From contig CALFXR010000104.1 of NCBI GenBank assembly GCA_937958475.1, positions 1-7,253 of the forward strand: DNA of 7,253 bases. Reading direction: 5' to 3'. The DNA is from an uncultured Mesorhizobium sp. (GTDB taxonomy: Bacteria > Pseudomonadota > Alphaproteobacteria > Rhizobiales > Rhizobiaceae). The notes beneath the pieces were generated by a model. That model did no database searches. It was not told the DNA's origin and saw only the letters and a list, made by a program, of their open reading frames with translations. The position numbers were made by a program, and so were the translations under genes. This document shows, piece after piece, positions 1 through 4,616 of the stretch (its first letter is position 1; each line of letters begins with the position of its first letter).

Positions 1-55
<55 letters not shown>

Positions 56-68
56 ATCCGTGGCCGCG

Positions 69-97
69 CATACACCACTTTTGCCCCGGCGCGTCAA
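69..97 (-). promoter_or_regulatory. Probable sigma-70 promoter of tRNA-Val
   Basis: On the minus strand a -35 box TTGACG (bases 97-92, five of six consensus positions) is followed after 17 bases by TGTATG (74-69), a weaker -10 box. The predicted start near base 62 lies only about seven bases before the mature tRNA 5' end, the usual geometry for a stable-RNA promoter. The call rests on box match and position only. Confidence 0.55.
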
Positions 98-161
98 TAG
101 CGGTCGGACACCGCCGGCAGACGCTGGGGAAGGTTGCCCCGAAGCGCGGAGGCGCCGGGGT

Positions 162-524
162 TCACGCGGCGTGAAGCATCTTCTCGACCTCGTTGACGAG
201 GTCGCGCAGGTGGAACGGTTTCGACAGGACCTTGGCGTCCTTGGGTGCCTTGGAATCGGGGTTCAGGGCCACCGCGGCGAAGCCGGTGATGAACATCACC
301 TTCAGGTCGGGATCGATCTCGGTTGCGCGGCGGGCGAGTTCGATGCCGTCCATCTCGGGCATGACGATGTCGGTCAGGAGCAGCGAGAACGGTTCTTCGC
401 GCAGCCGCTCGTAGGCACTGGCGCCGTTGTCGAAGTCGCTGACGTCGTATCCTGCCCGCTCCAGCGCCTTCACGAGGAACCGGCGCATGTCGTCATCGTC
501 TTCCGCGAGGAGAATTCGTGCCAT
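162..524 (-). CDS. cpdR: CpdR-type single-domain response regulator
   Basis: This 120-residue protein is a lone receiver domain with no output domain. The acidic pocket is E8-D9-D10, the phospho-acceptor is D52 in LLLTDIVMPEMDG, the switch residue is T80 and the conserved lysine is K102 in LSKPFHL. Sequence and length match alphaproteobacterial CpdR almost throughout. In Caulobacter, unphosphorylated CpdR acts at the cell pole as an adaptor that primes ClpXP to degrade regulators such as PdeA and so controls CtrA turnover. The CckA-ChpT phosphorelay switches it off. The protein ends in Ala-Ala, the C-terminal signal by which CpdR is itself degraded. The start is the ATG at 524-522, the only one giving the family N terminus MARILLAEDD; its ribosome site is weak (GGGAC). 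It is divergent from the next gene. Family assignment is firm; function is transferred from Caulobacter and Sinorhizobium. Confidence 0.95.
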   Translation of the reverse strand: MARILLAEDDDDMRRFLVKALERAGYDVSDFDNGASAYERLREEPFSLLLTDIVMPEMDGIELARRATEIDPDLKVMFITGFAAVALNPDSKAPKDAKVLSKPFHLRDLVNEVEKMLHAA

Positions 525-569
525 CTTGTCCCGTCCGACTGTCTGCGGGGCCGCTCGAACGCCGGCCCG

Positions 570-577
570 TTAACCAT
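570..577 (-). promoter_or_regulatory. CtrA half-site motif TTAACCAT upstream of cpdR
   Basis: The 8-mer TTAACCAT occurs once in the window, in the gap between divergent cpdR and the amidohydrolase gene, about 46 bases before the cpdR start. It matches the known CtrA half-site motif of Caulobacter and rhizobia. The full TTAA-N7-TTAA form is not present, because the second half reads GTAT. cpdR is a direct CtrA target in Caulobacter, which makes the placement meaningful. Binding is inferred. Confidence 0.45.
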
Positions 578-579
578 CG

Positions 580-609
580 CGTATATGAAGGGTCGCCGGT
601 AAATATCAA
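580..609 (-). promoter_or_regulatory. Possible sigma-70 promoter of cpdR
   Basis: On the minus strand TTGATA (609-604, five of six) is followed after 18 bases by TATACG (585-580, four of six), pointing to a start near base 572. This would place the TTAACCAT motif over the initiation site, where a bound regulator would repress. If CtrA instead activates cpdR, the true start should lie nearer base 540. The two readings are alternatives. Confidence 0.35.
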
Positions 610-686
610 GTGAACGCCTCGCGACGTGATCGAAGCGAGAAGCATCGCGGCGCTCTTGCCGAGGCTGGACAGGCAAAGGCGCCGAT

Positions 687-718
687 GGCAGGGTCGCGTC
701 ATGCGTTCCCGCCCTGCC
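687..718 (+). other. Inverted repeat in the leader of the amidohydrolase gene
   Basis: GGCAGGG (687-693) and CCCTGCC (712-718) form a perfect 7-base-pair inverted repeat around an 18-base loop, ending 14 bases before the chosen ATG at 733. It may be an mRNA hairpin close to the ribosome-binding region or an operator. No recognised family matches it. Confidence 0.35.
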
Positions 719-732
719 GCCACAGAGAATCG

Positions 733-1626
733 ATGACCGGCGCCGCCCATGACTTCGCCGGCATCCGGCCTTTCGAGGTGCGTTCCGCGGCCGAACAGCG
801 TGTTCCCTTCGTCTTCAACTCGCCGCACAGCGGCCGCCACTATCCGGGCCGGTTCCTGGCGATGTCGCGCCTCGACGCGCTGGCGATCCGGCGCTCCGAG
901 GACTGCTACGTCGACGAGCTCTTCGGCGGCGCCGTCATGCTCGGCGCACCGCTGCTCGCGGCGAACTTTCCCCGCGCCTACCTCGACGTGAACCGCGAAC
1001 CGTGGGAACTCGATCCGCGCATGTTCGCCGAACCGCTGCCGCCCCATGCCAACGCGCGTTCGGCGCGTGTGGCCGGCGGGCTCGGCACCATACCGCGGCT
1101 GGTCGGCGAAGGCCTCGACATCTATCCCGGCCGCCTGCCGCTCGCAGAGGCCTACGACCGTATCGAACAGCTCTACAAGCCCTACCACGAGTGCCTGAAG
1201 CGTCTGCTGGCCCTCACCCACACCCGCTTCGGCGCGGCCGTGCTGGTCGACTGCCACTCGATGCCGGCCAGCGTTCGCGTCGGCGAGACCGGCATACGCC
1301 CGGATTTCATCGTCGGCGACCGTTTCGGCACTTCGGCCTCGGCCGCGATCTCGGAGCACGCCATCGGCCTGCTGGTGGCGATGGGATACACGGTCGCGCA
1401 CAACAAGCCCTATGCCGGTGGGTTCATCACCGAACATTACGGACGGCCCGGTCGAGCGCTGCACGCCATCCAGATCGAGATCAACCGCGGGCTCTACATG
1501 AACGAGAGGACCCTGCAGAGGACCGCGGGCTTCGATGCGCTCGCCGCCGACCTCACCCGCTTCGCCGCCGACCTGATGGCGCTGCCCGAGCACCACGTCC
1601 ACGTTCATCCGCTCGCCGCCGAATAG
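733..1626 (+). CDS. N-formylglutamate amidohydrolase-like protein (HutG2/FGase family)
   Basis: The 297-residue product matches the FGase family (Pfam PF05013), which cleaves N-formyl-L-glutamate to glutamate and formate, the last step of one histidine-degradation route. Family landmarks are FNSPHSGRHYP (28-38), RRSEDCYVDELF (53-64), FPRAYLDVNREPWELDPRMF (79-98), the probable metal-binding VDCHSMP (172-178) and HNKPYAGGFITEHYGRP (223-239), then QIEINRGLY (247-255). I chose ATG 733 because homology starts there. The frame is open upstream with an ATG at 685 and another at 610, but those residues look unlike the family. The ribosome site is weak. No hutH, hutU or hutI gene lies beside it, so its role in histidine breakdown is uncertain; it could act on another N-formyl or N-acyl amino acid. 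It is cytoplasmic, with no signal peptide. Confidence 0.88.
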   Translation: MTGAAHDFAGIRPFEVRSAAEQRVPFVFNSPHSGRHYPGRFLAMSRLDALAIRRSEDCYVDELFGGAVMLGAPLLAANFPRAYLDVNREPWELDPRMFAEPLPPHANARSARVAGGLGTIPRLVGEGLDIYPGRLPLAEAYDRIEQLYKPYHECLKRLLALTHTRFGAAVLVDCHSMPASVRVGETGIRPDFIVGDRFGTSASAAISEHAIGLLVAMGYTVAHNKPYAGGFITEHYGRPGRALHAIQIEINRGLYMNERTLQRTAGFDALAADLTRFAADLMALPEHHVHVHPLAAE

Positions 1627-1643
1627 GGCGTAAGATCCGGCAC

Positions 1644-1670
1644 TTCGCCCGCCGGCTCGCGTCGGGCGAA
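1644..1670 (+). other. Hairpin just after the amidohydrolase gene
   Basis: TTCGCCCG (1644-1651) and CGGGCGAA (1663-1670) form a perfect 8-base-pair stem, 17 bases after the stop codon at 1626. The plus-strand transcript continues into A residues, not U, so this is not a canonical intrinsic terminator for that gene. It may still protect the mRNA 3' end. Its last two bases overlap the T-tract of the minus-strand small-RNA terminator. Confidence 0.4.
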
Positions 1671-1702
1671 AAAAAAGACCGCATCGTTCGCACGACGCGG
1701 TC
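1669..1702 (-). terminator. Intrinsic terminator of the suhB/αr14-like small RNA
   Basis: On the minus strand GACCGCGTCGT (1702-1692) pairs over 11 base pairs (one G-U) with ACGATGCGGTC (1687-1677), closed by a GCGA tetraloop of the stable GNRA class. Eight uninterrupted T residues follow (1676-1669). This is the clearest Rho-independent terminator in the window. It has no protein gene upstream on its strand, so it points to a non-coding transcript. Confidence 0.9.
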
Positions 1703-1753
1703 GGAGTCTAGGGAGGAAACGCCCAAGGAGGGCAGGACAGGAGAACCTGTCCG
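1669..1753 (-). ncRNA. suhB/αr14-family small RNA with anti-Shine-Dalgarno motifs
   Basis: A promoter, three stem-loops and a strong terminator define a transcript of about 84 nt from near 1752 to 1669. Stem 1 is GGACAGG/CCTGTCC with loop TTCT (1752-1735). Stem 2 is GCCC/GGGC with loop TCCTT (1733-1721). An unpaired stretch TTTCCTCCC (1719-1711) follows, then the terminator hairpin. TCTCC, CCTCC and CCTCCC are complementary to ribosome-binding sites, as in the alphaproteobacterial suhB/αr14 ('cuckoo') small RNAs, which act in trans on many mRNAs, usually with Hfq. The suhB motif was named for lying next to a suhB-type inositol monophosphatase gene, and this one sits directly upstream of, and opposite to, hisN, a member of that family. 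The structure is read from the sequence; family membership rests on motif, size and context. Confidence 0.8.
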
Positions 1754-1759
1754 AGAGAG

Positions 1760-1787
1760 AGCGTATTGTGCGCTGCACAAATGTCAA
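1760..1787 (-). promoter_or_regulatory. Sigma-70 promoter of the small RNA with a palindromic spacer
   Basis: On the minus strand a perfect -35 box TTGACA (1787-1782), preceded by C, is followed after 16 bases by TACGCT (1765-1760). TACGCT keeps the three most conserved -10 positions. The predicted start at 1752-1753 places the first stem of the small RNA at its 5' end. The spacer carries TTGTGC-N3-GCACAA (1766-1780), a perfect 6-3-6 palindrome lying between the boxes, where a bound repressor would block RNA polymerase. Confidence 0.65.
1766..1780. promoter_or_regulatory. Operator-like palindrome TTGTGC-N3-GCACAA
   Basis: This perfect 15-base palindrome fills almost all of the spacer between the -35 and -10 boxes of the small-RNA promoter. 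The same half-site words recur 80-100 bases away in the dyad before hisN (1855-1877), so one dimeric regulator could see both. I cannot name the regulator. Confidence 0.4.
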
Positions 1788-1813
1788 GCGGATCGGCGAT
1801 CCATGAGCGCCTC

Positions 1814-1843
1814 TCGACGGCGATAGCGTGCACTCTGTATACA
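1814..1843 (+). promoter_or_regulatory. Possible sigma-70 promoter of hisN
   Basis: TCGACG (1814-1819, four of six) and TATACA (1838-1843, four of six) are 18 bases apart, giving a predicted start near 1850. The -10 box lies in the 8-base palindrome TGTATACA (1836-1843). The resulting leader of about 50 bases would carry the dyad at 1855-1877 and the ribosome site at 1888. Moderate match, not unique. Confidence 0.35.
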
Positions 1844-1854
1844 TGCGTGACAAT

Positions 1855-1877
1855 TGTGCAACAAATCGGATTGCACA
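1855..1877 (+). other. Dyad TGTGCAA-N9-TTGCACA in the hisN leader
   Basis: TGTGCAA (1855-1861) and TTGCACA (1871-1877) are perfect inverted repeats separated by nine bases, a 23-base dyad ending 11 bases before the AGGAGG of hisN. It can be read as an operator or as a 7-base-pair mRNA hairpin. Its arms share the TTGTGC/GCACA core with the palindrome at 1766-1780. Confidence 0.45.
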
Positions 1878-1899
1878 GTTTCTGACCAGGAGGCCTTTG

Positions 1900-2673
1900 T
1901 TGAACATAGATCCGGAGTTCATGAGACGAATCGCCCAGGTCGCAGCGGCGGAAACATTGCCCCGTTTCCGCCGACGCGGCGACATCGCCAACAAGGAGGA
2001 GGGCGGGTTCGATCCGGTGACGGAGGCCGATCGCGAGGCCGAACGCGCCATCAGGGCGCTGATCAAGGCCGAGTTCCCCGATCACGGCATTCTCGGCGAG
2101 GAGCATGGCCGCGAGAACGATGGCGCCAGCCATGTCTGGGTGATCGATCCGATCGACGGCACGCGCGCCTTCATCTCCGGTCTCCCGGTGTGGGGGACGC
2201 TGGTCGGTCTCACCGTCGATGGCGAGGCGGTGGCCGGGCTGATGTCGCAGCCCTTCACCGGGGAACTGTTCTATGCCGACGCGCGCGGGGCGTTCTACGA
2301 GGGCCCGGGCGGCGACCGGCGCCTGGCGACACGCAAGACCACGTCGCTGGCCGAGGCGACGCTGTTCACCACGACGCCTGCGCTGTTCAAGGGCGTGGCG
2401 CGCAATCGCTACGACGAGTTGGAGCGGATGGTGCGCCTCGCCCGCTACGGAACGGATTGCTACGCCTTCGCCATGATCGCCGCGGGAACGGTCGACATCG
2501 TCGCCGATCCGGGGCTGCAGTCCTACGACATCGTCGGGTTGATCCCGATCATCGAGCAGGCCGGCGGGGTGGTCACGACCTTCGAGGGCGGGCCGGCCGA
2601 ACCGGGCGGCGACATTCTCGCAGCGGCGACGCCGGAACTGCACGCCGCGGCGATGGAACGCCTGCGCGGCTGA
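1900..2673 (+). CDS. hisN: Histidinol-phosphatase, inositol monophosphatase family
   Basis: The 257-residue protein belongs to the Mg-dependent inositol-monophosphatase fold and most resembles alphaproteobacterial HisN, which removes phosphate from L-histidinol phosphate, the penultimate step of histidine synthesis. Metal-site motifs are GEEHG (66-70, E67), WVIDPIDGTRAFISG (80-94, D83 and D86) and SYDIVGLIPIIEQAGG (208-223, D210); DPVTEADREAE at 38-48 is the family lead-in motif. The start is TTG 1900, because AGGAGG at 1888-1893 sits six bases before it and the protein then begins with the usual family N terminus. The frame stays open upstream to a GTG at 1828, but that stretch is the promoter and leader. 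It is monocistronic, with a convergent hydrolase gene ending 12 bases beyond its stop. Other members hydrolyse inositol phosphate (SuhB) or PAP (CysQ), but the FISGLPVWGTLVG and YGTDCYA blocks favour HisN. Confidence 0.88.
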   Translation: MNIDPEFMRRIAQVAAAETLPRFRRRGDIANKEEGGFDPVTEADREAERAIRALIKAEFPDHGILGEEHGRENDGASHVWVIDPIDGTRAFISGLPVWGTLVGLTVDGEAVAGLMSQPFTGELFYADARGAFYEGPGGDRRLATRKTTSLAEATLFTTTPALFKGVARNRYDELERMVRLARYGTDCYAFAMIAAGTVDIVADPGLQSYDIVGLIPIIEQAGGVVTTFEGGPAEPGGDILAAATPELHAAAMERLRG

Positions 2674-2685
2674 GCCGGGCGGGCC

Positions 2686-3642
2686 TCAGACCGTGGGATC
2701 GGAGCCCGGAATGAAGGCGTCGAATGCGGCGAGAAGCTGCTCGCGGTAGAGATCGGCCTCCTGCCAGATCTCGTGGCGCGCTCCGTCGATGGTCAACAGC
2801 GAGCCGGTCTTTAACAGCCTCGCATAGGCTTCGGTCGCCCGCGTCGACACGACCTCGTCGGCGCCCGCCGCGACGAACAGGACCGGGATCTGGATTCTCG
2901 CCATGAAGGCGGGATCCTCGACACGGTCGATCGCCATGCAGGCGGCGCGGATCCACGATACGGTCGGACCGCCGAGCGCGAGATGAGGGTGCGCCGTGCA
3001 AAGCTGCGCATTGCGCGCGTAGCGGCGGGGATCGGTGGTCAGCTTGTTGGTGGCGAACGGTTTCGTCTCGCGGGGACGCGGTCCTCCGGCGAGATACATG
3101 CTGCCCAGGCCGAGACCGTAGAGGATGCCGGCGATGCGTTGCAGCGCCGCCATCGAGACCGGCAGGCCTTCGAGCCCGAGCAGCGGCGCGCAGAGCAGCA
3201 TGCGGTTGACGCGGTTGGTCATCTCCGGCGCGGCGAGCAGGGCCACCAGCGAGCCGGTGGAGTGGCCGAGGACATAGTAGGGGCCGCGGCAGTCCGGCAG
3301 GACGATCTCCGCGAAGAACTGTTCGAGATCGCGGACGTACTCGCGGAAATCGTCGACGTAGCCCTTGTCGCGGTTGCGCAGAAGCCGGTCCGAGCCGCCC
3401 TGGCCGCGCCAGTCCAGCGTCGCCACCATGAAGCCGCGGCCGGTCAGGTCGCGGGTCGTCTCGAAATACTTCTCGATGAACTCGTTGCGGCCGTGCAGGA
3501 GAATGACCGTGCCCTTGACCGGATGGCTGGTGGCGCGGAACAGCGCATAGCGGATCCGACGGCGGTCGCGGGCCGTGAAGGTGCCGACGGTCGCCCTGTC
3601 GGGAACGGGATTGCCCGGTATCTCGAAAAAGGCGTCGTCCAT
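2686..3642 (-). CDS. Alpha/beta hydrolase, lysophospholipase/monoacylglycerol lipase-like
   Basis: The 318-residue protein is a serine alpha/beta hydrolase of the Hydrolase_4 (serine aminopeptidase S33, PldB-like) type. Counting from ATG 3642, the nucleophile elbow is GHSTGS (126-131, S128), the acid is D262 in AAGADEVVS and the base is H290 in GARHEIW. The oxyanion-hole region is LLHGRNEF (48-55), followed by the family motif LDWRGQGGSDR (76-86). There is no signal peptide or membrane segment, so it is cytoplasmic. The fold and triad are certain. The substrate is not: close relatives are annotated as lysophospholipase L2, monoglyceride lipase or proline-iminopeptidase-like. The ATG at 3642 is preferred over an in-frame TTG at 3657, which has no ribosome site. 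The gene converges on hisN with a 12-base gap and no terminator between them. Confidence 0.85.
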   Translation of the reverse strand: MDDAFFEIPGNPVPDRATVGTFTARDRRRIRYALFRATSHPVKGTVILLHGRNEFIEKYFETTRDLTGRGFMVATLDWRGQGGSDRLLRNRDKGYVDDFREYVRDLEQFFAEIVLPDCRGPYYVLGHSTGSLVALLAAPEMTNRVNRMLLCAPLLGLEGLPVSMAALQRIAGILYGLGLGSMYLAGGPRPRETKPFATNKLTTDPRRYARNAQLCTAHPHLALGGPTVSWIRAACMAIDRVEDPAFMARIQIPVLFVAAGADEVVSTRATEAYARLLKTGSLLTIDGARHEIWQEADLYREQLLAAFDAFIPGSDPTV

Positions 3643-3668
3643 GTCCCACGGTCGCAAGTCGCTGCGCC

Positions 3669-3697
3669 GTGATAGGAAGTGCAGGGCGGAAAAGCAA
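3669..3697 (-). promoter_or_regulatory. Possible promoter of the alpha/beta hydrolase gene
   Basis: On the minus strand TTGCTT (3697-3692, three of six) lies 17 bases before TATCAC (3674-3669, four of six), predicting a start near 3662 and a 20-base leader. The boxes are modest, but this is the best pair close to the gene. Confidence 0.35.
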
Positions 3698-3725
3698 AGG
3701 AAATTGCCGTTCGAGCGACGAAGAA

Positions 3726-3768
3726 GACCGGGAGCCTGTTGGCTCCCGGTCCTCCGACGAACCGGGAG
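3726..3768 (-). other. Competing hairpins, attenuator- or small-RNA-like
   Basis: GACCGGGAGCC (3726-3736) and GGCTCCCGGTC (3741-3751) form a perfect 11-base-pair hairpin with a 4-base loop. On the minus strand it is followed by TTCTTCG, a weak U-tract. The word ACCGGGAG recurs at 3761-3768, so the central CTCCCGGT (3743-3750) can pair with either copy, giving two mutually exclusive stems. That is the layout of an attenuator, or of the end of a small RNA. The minus strand also reads TTCCTCCC at 3771-3764, the same anti-Shine-Dalgarno word as in the small RNA at 1669-1753. No convincing upstream promoter was found, and the structure lies upstream of the likely hydrolase promoter. Confidence 0.45.
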
Positions 3769-3821
3769 GAAGGGACGTTACACCCGGTCGACTTCGTTGC
3801 GGCTGCGCTGTGTCGCCGTCT

Positions 3822-3834
3822 TTGTTGAGAACAA
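3822..3834. other. Palindrome TTGTT-N3-AACAA
   Basis: A perfect 5-3-5 inverted repeat lies in the intergenic region between the hydrolase gene and ibpA and is followed directly by the 6-base palindrome GCTAGC (3835-3840). It could be an operator. No regulator is recognised. Confidence 0.3.
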
Positions 3835-3871
3835 GCTAGCACCCCGATCCTGAACGCAGGGCGAAGGCCCG

Positions 3872-3886
3872 GTTCATCGTGCGTTC
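3872..3886. promoter_or_regulatory. LexA-like direct repeat GTTC-N7-GTTC
   Basis: GTTC at 3872-3875 and 3883-3886 are seven bases apart, the spacing of the alphaproteobacterial SOS box. The surrounding repeat is longer (GTTCATCG twice, 11 bases apart). The spacer is not A+T-rich, and eight fixed bases can occur by chance in a window of this size, so this is only a candidate. It would sit about 60 bases upstream of the ibpA promoter. Confidence 0.25.
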
Positions 3887-3945
3887 ATCGAGATCGCGGC
3901 GTGCGCGGCGGCAAGAAAAGGGCTGATGGAGGTTGTCGGACCGGT

Positions 3946-3974
3946 CTTGAAATCGTGCCGGGCGATGCCCAGAT
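3946..3974 (+). promoter_or_regulatory. RpoH (sigma-32) heat-shock promoter of ibpA
   Basis: CTTGAAA (3946-3952) is a perfect RpoH -35 element. After 15 bases comes CCCAGAT (3968-3974), close to the CCCATNT -10 element. The predicted start is near 3981-3983. The position before a small heat-shock gene and a thermosensor-like leader supports the call. Confidence 0.75.
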
Positions 3975-3980
3975 CAATCG

Positions 3981-4084
3981 CGTGGCCGCCCAAGCGGGGC
4001 CGCTGGATGCCAAGGAAACGCCATACGGGTTTCCGCTCGCCTCCAAACGCAAGAACCGATGTTGCTCTGAAGGAGAACAGAACC
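3981..4084 (+). promoter_or_regulatory. ROSE-like RNA thermometer in the ibpA leader
   Basis: The leader of about 104 nt folds into three successive hairpins. Hairpin I pairs 3982-3987 with 3998-4003. Hairpin II is GGAAAC (4014-4019) with GTTTCC (4029-4034). Hairpin III pairs TGTT (4060-4063) with AACA (4076-4079) and CTCT (4065-4068) with GGAG (4072-4075), leaving G4064 bulged and a GAA loop. GGAG is the ribosome site of ibpA, nine bases before its ATG. The TTGCT strand with a bulged G opposite the ribosome site is the hallmark of ROSE elements, which hide the site at low temperature and melt on heating. Length, hairpin count and gene context all fit. Folding was done by eye. Confidence 0.8.
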
Positions 4085-4552
4085 ATGCGTCACGTCGACT
4101 TTTCCCCCCTCTATCGTTCGACCGTCGGTTTCGACCGGCTCTTCTCGATGCTCGATTCGCTCGGCCAGCCCGACGCCGGCCAGAGCTACCCGCCCTACAA
4201 TATCGAGCGCACCGGCGAGGATTCCTATCGCATCAGCATGGCGGTGGCCGGTTTCTCCGAGGATGACATCGCGATCGAGGCGCACCGCAACGTGCTGACC
4301 GTCAAGGGCGAGCGCAAGGAGGAGACCGCCGGCGAAGGCTCGGAGCTTCTCTATCGCGGTATCGCCGCGCGCGCCTTCGAGCGCCGCTTCCAGCTTGCCG
4401 ACCATGTCGAAGTCGTCGGCGCCGCTCTGAAGAACGGGCTGCTCCACATCGACCTCAAGCGGAATATTCCCGAGGAGATGAAGCCCCGCAAGATCGCGGT
4501 CGCGGCGGCTCCGGCCAAGTCCTCCAGGCAGATCGAGGCGAAAGCCGCGTAA
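4085..4552 (+). CDS. ibpA: Small heat-shock protein, Hsp20/IbpA class A
   Basis: The 155-residue protein is an ATP-independent holdase chaperone that binds unfolding proteins as large oligomers and hands them to DnaK/ClpB. The N-terminal arm (MRHVDFSPLYRSTVGFDRLF) is typical of class A bacterial small Hsps. The alpha-crystallin domain runs from about 36 (PPYNIERTGEDSY) to 126. It contains VAGFSEDDI (54-62), LTVKGERKEE (71-80), RAFERRFQLADHV (96-108) and the family signature GAALKNGLLHIDLKR (112-126). The C-terminal tail carries KIAV (136-139), the I-X-I/V motif that joins dimers into oligomers. The start is ATG 4085 with AAGGAG nine bases upstream. The RpoH promoter and ROSE-like leader imply dual heat control, of transcription and of translation. 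It is monocistronic. Confidence 0.94.
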   Translation: MRHVDFSPLYRSTVGFDRLFSMLDSLGQPDAGQSYPPYNIERTGEDSYRISMAVAGFSEDDIAIEAHRNVLTVKGERKEETAGEGSELLYRGIAARAFERRFQLADHVEVVGAALKNGLLHIDLKRNIPEEMKPRKIAVAAAPAKSSRQIEAKAA

Positions 4553-4578
4553 GGACGGACGAAGTCTCGAACGATCCG

Positions 4579-4603
4579 ACGGCGGCGCCCGAGGCGCCGC
4601 CGT
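4579..4603. terminator. Shared hairpin between the convergent ibpA and ltaE genes
   Basis: ACGGCGGCGCC (4579-4589) and GGCGCCGCCGT (4593-4603) form a perfect 11-base-pair G+C stem with a 3-base CGA loop, 26 bases after the ibpA stop and 13 bases beyond the ltaE stop. Neither side has a clean U-tract (plus side TCTGCGTCCT), so termination would be imperfect. Placement between convergent ends supports a bidirectional terminator. Confidence 0.6.
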
Positions 4604-4616
4604 TCTGCGTCCTCGA

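Noticed and set aside
610..732. Upstream extension of the amidohydrolase gene to an ATG at 610 or 685.
   Set aside because: The added residues are Arg/Ala-rich, do not resemble the family N terminus and cross the inverted repeat; homology starts at the ATG at 733.
1828..1899. GTG start at 1828 for hisN, adding 24 residues.
   Set aside because: The stretch is the promoter/leader with its dyad; AGGAGG at 1888-1893 clearly serves TTG 1900.
3444..3842. Open frames on both strands across the hydrolase 5' end and its leader.
   Set aside because: Composition is Arg/Ser-rich with no domain, and they are explained as shadows of the hydrolase gene in other frames.
3960..3970. GGGC-GAT-GCCC hairpin as part of the ibpA thermometer.
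   Set aside because: It lies within the RpoH promoter, upstream of the predicted start site, so it should not be transcribed from that promoter.
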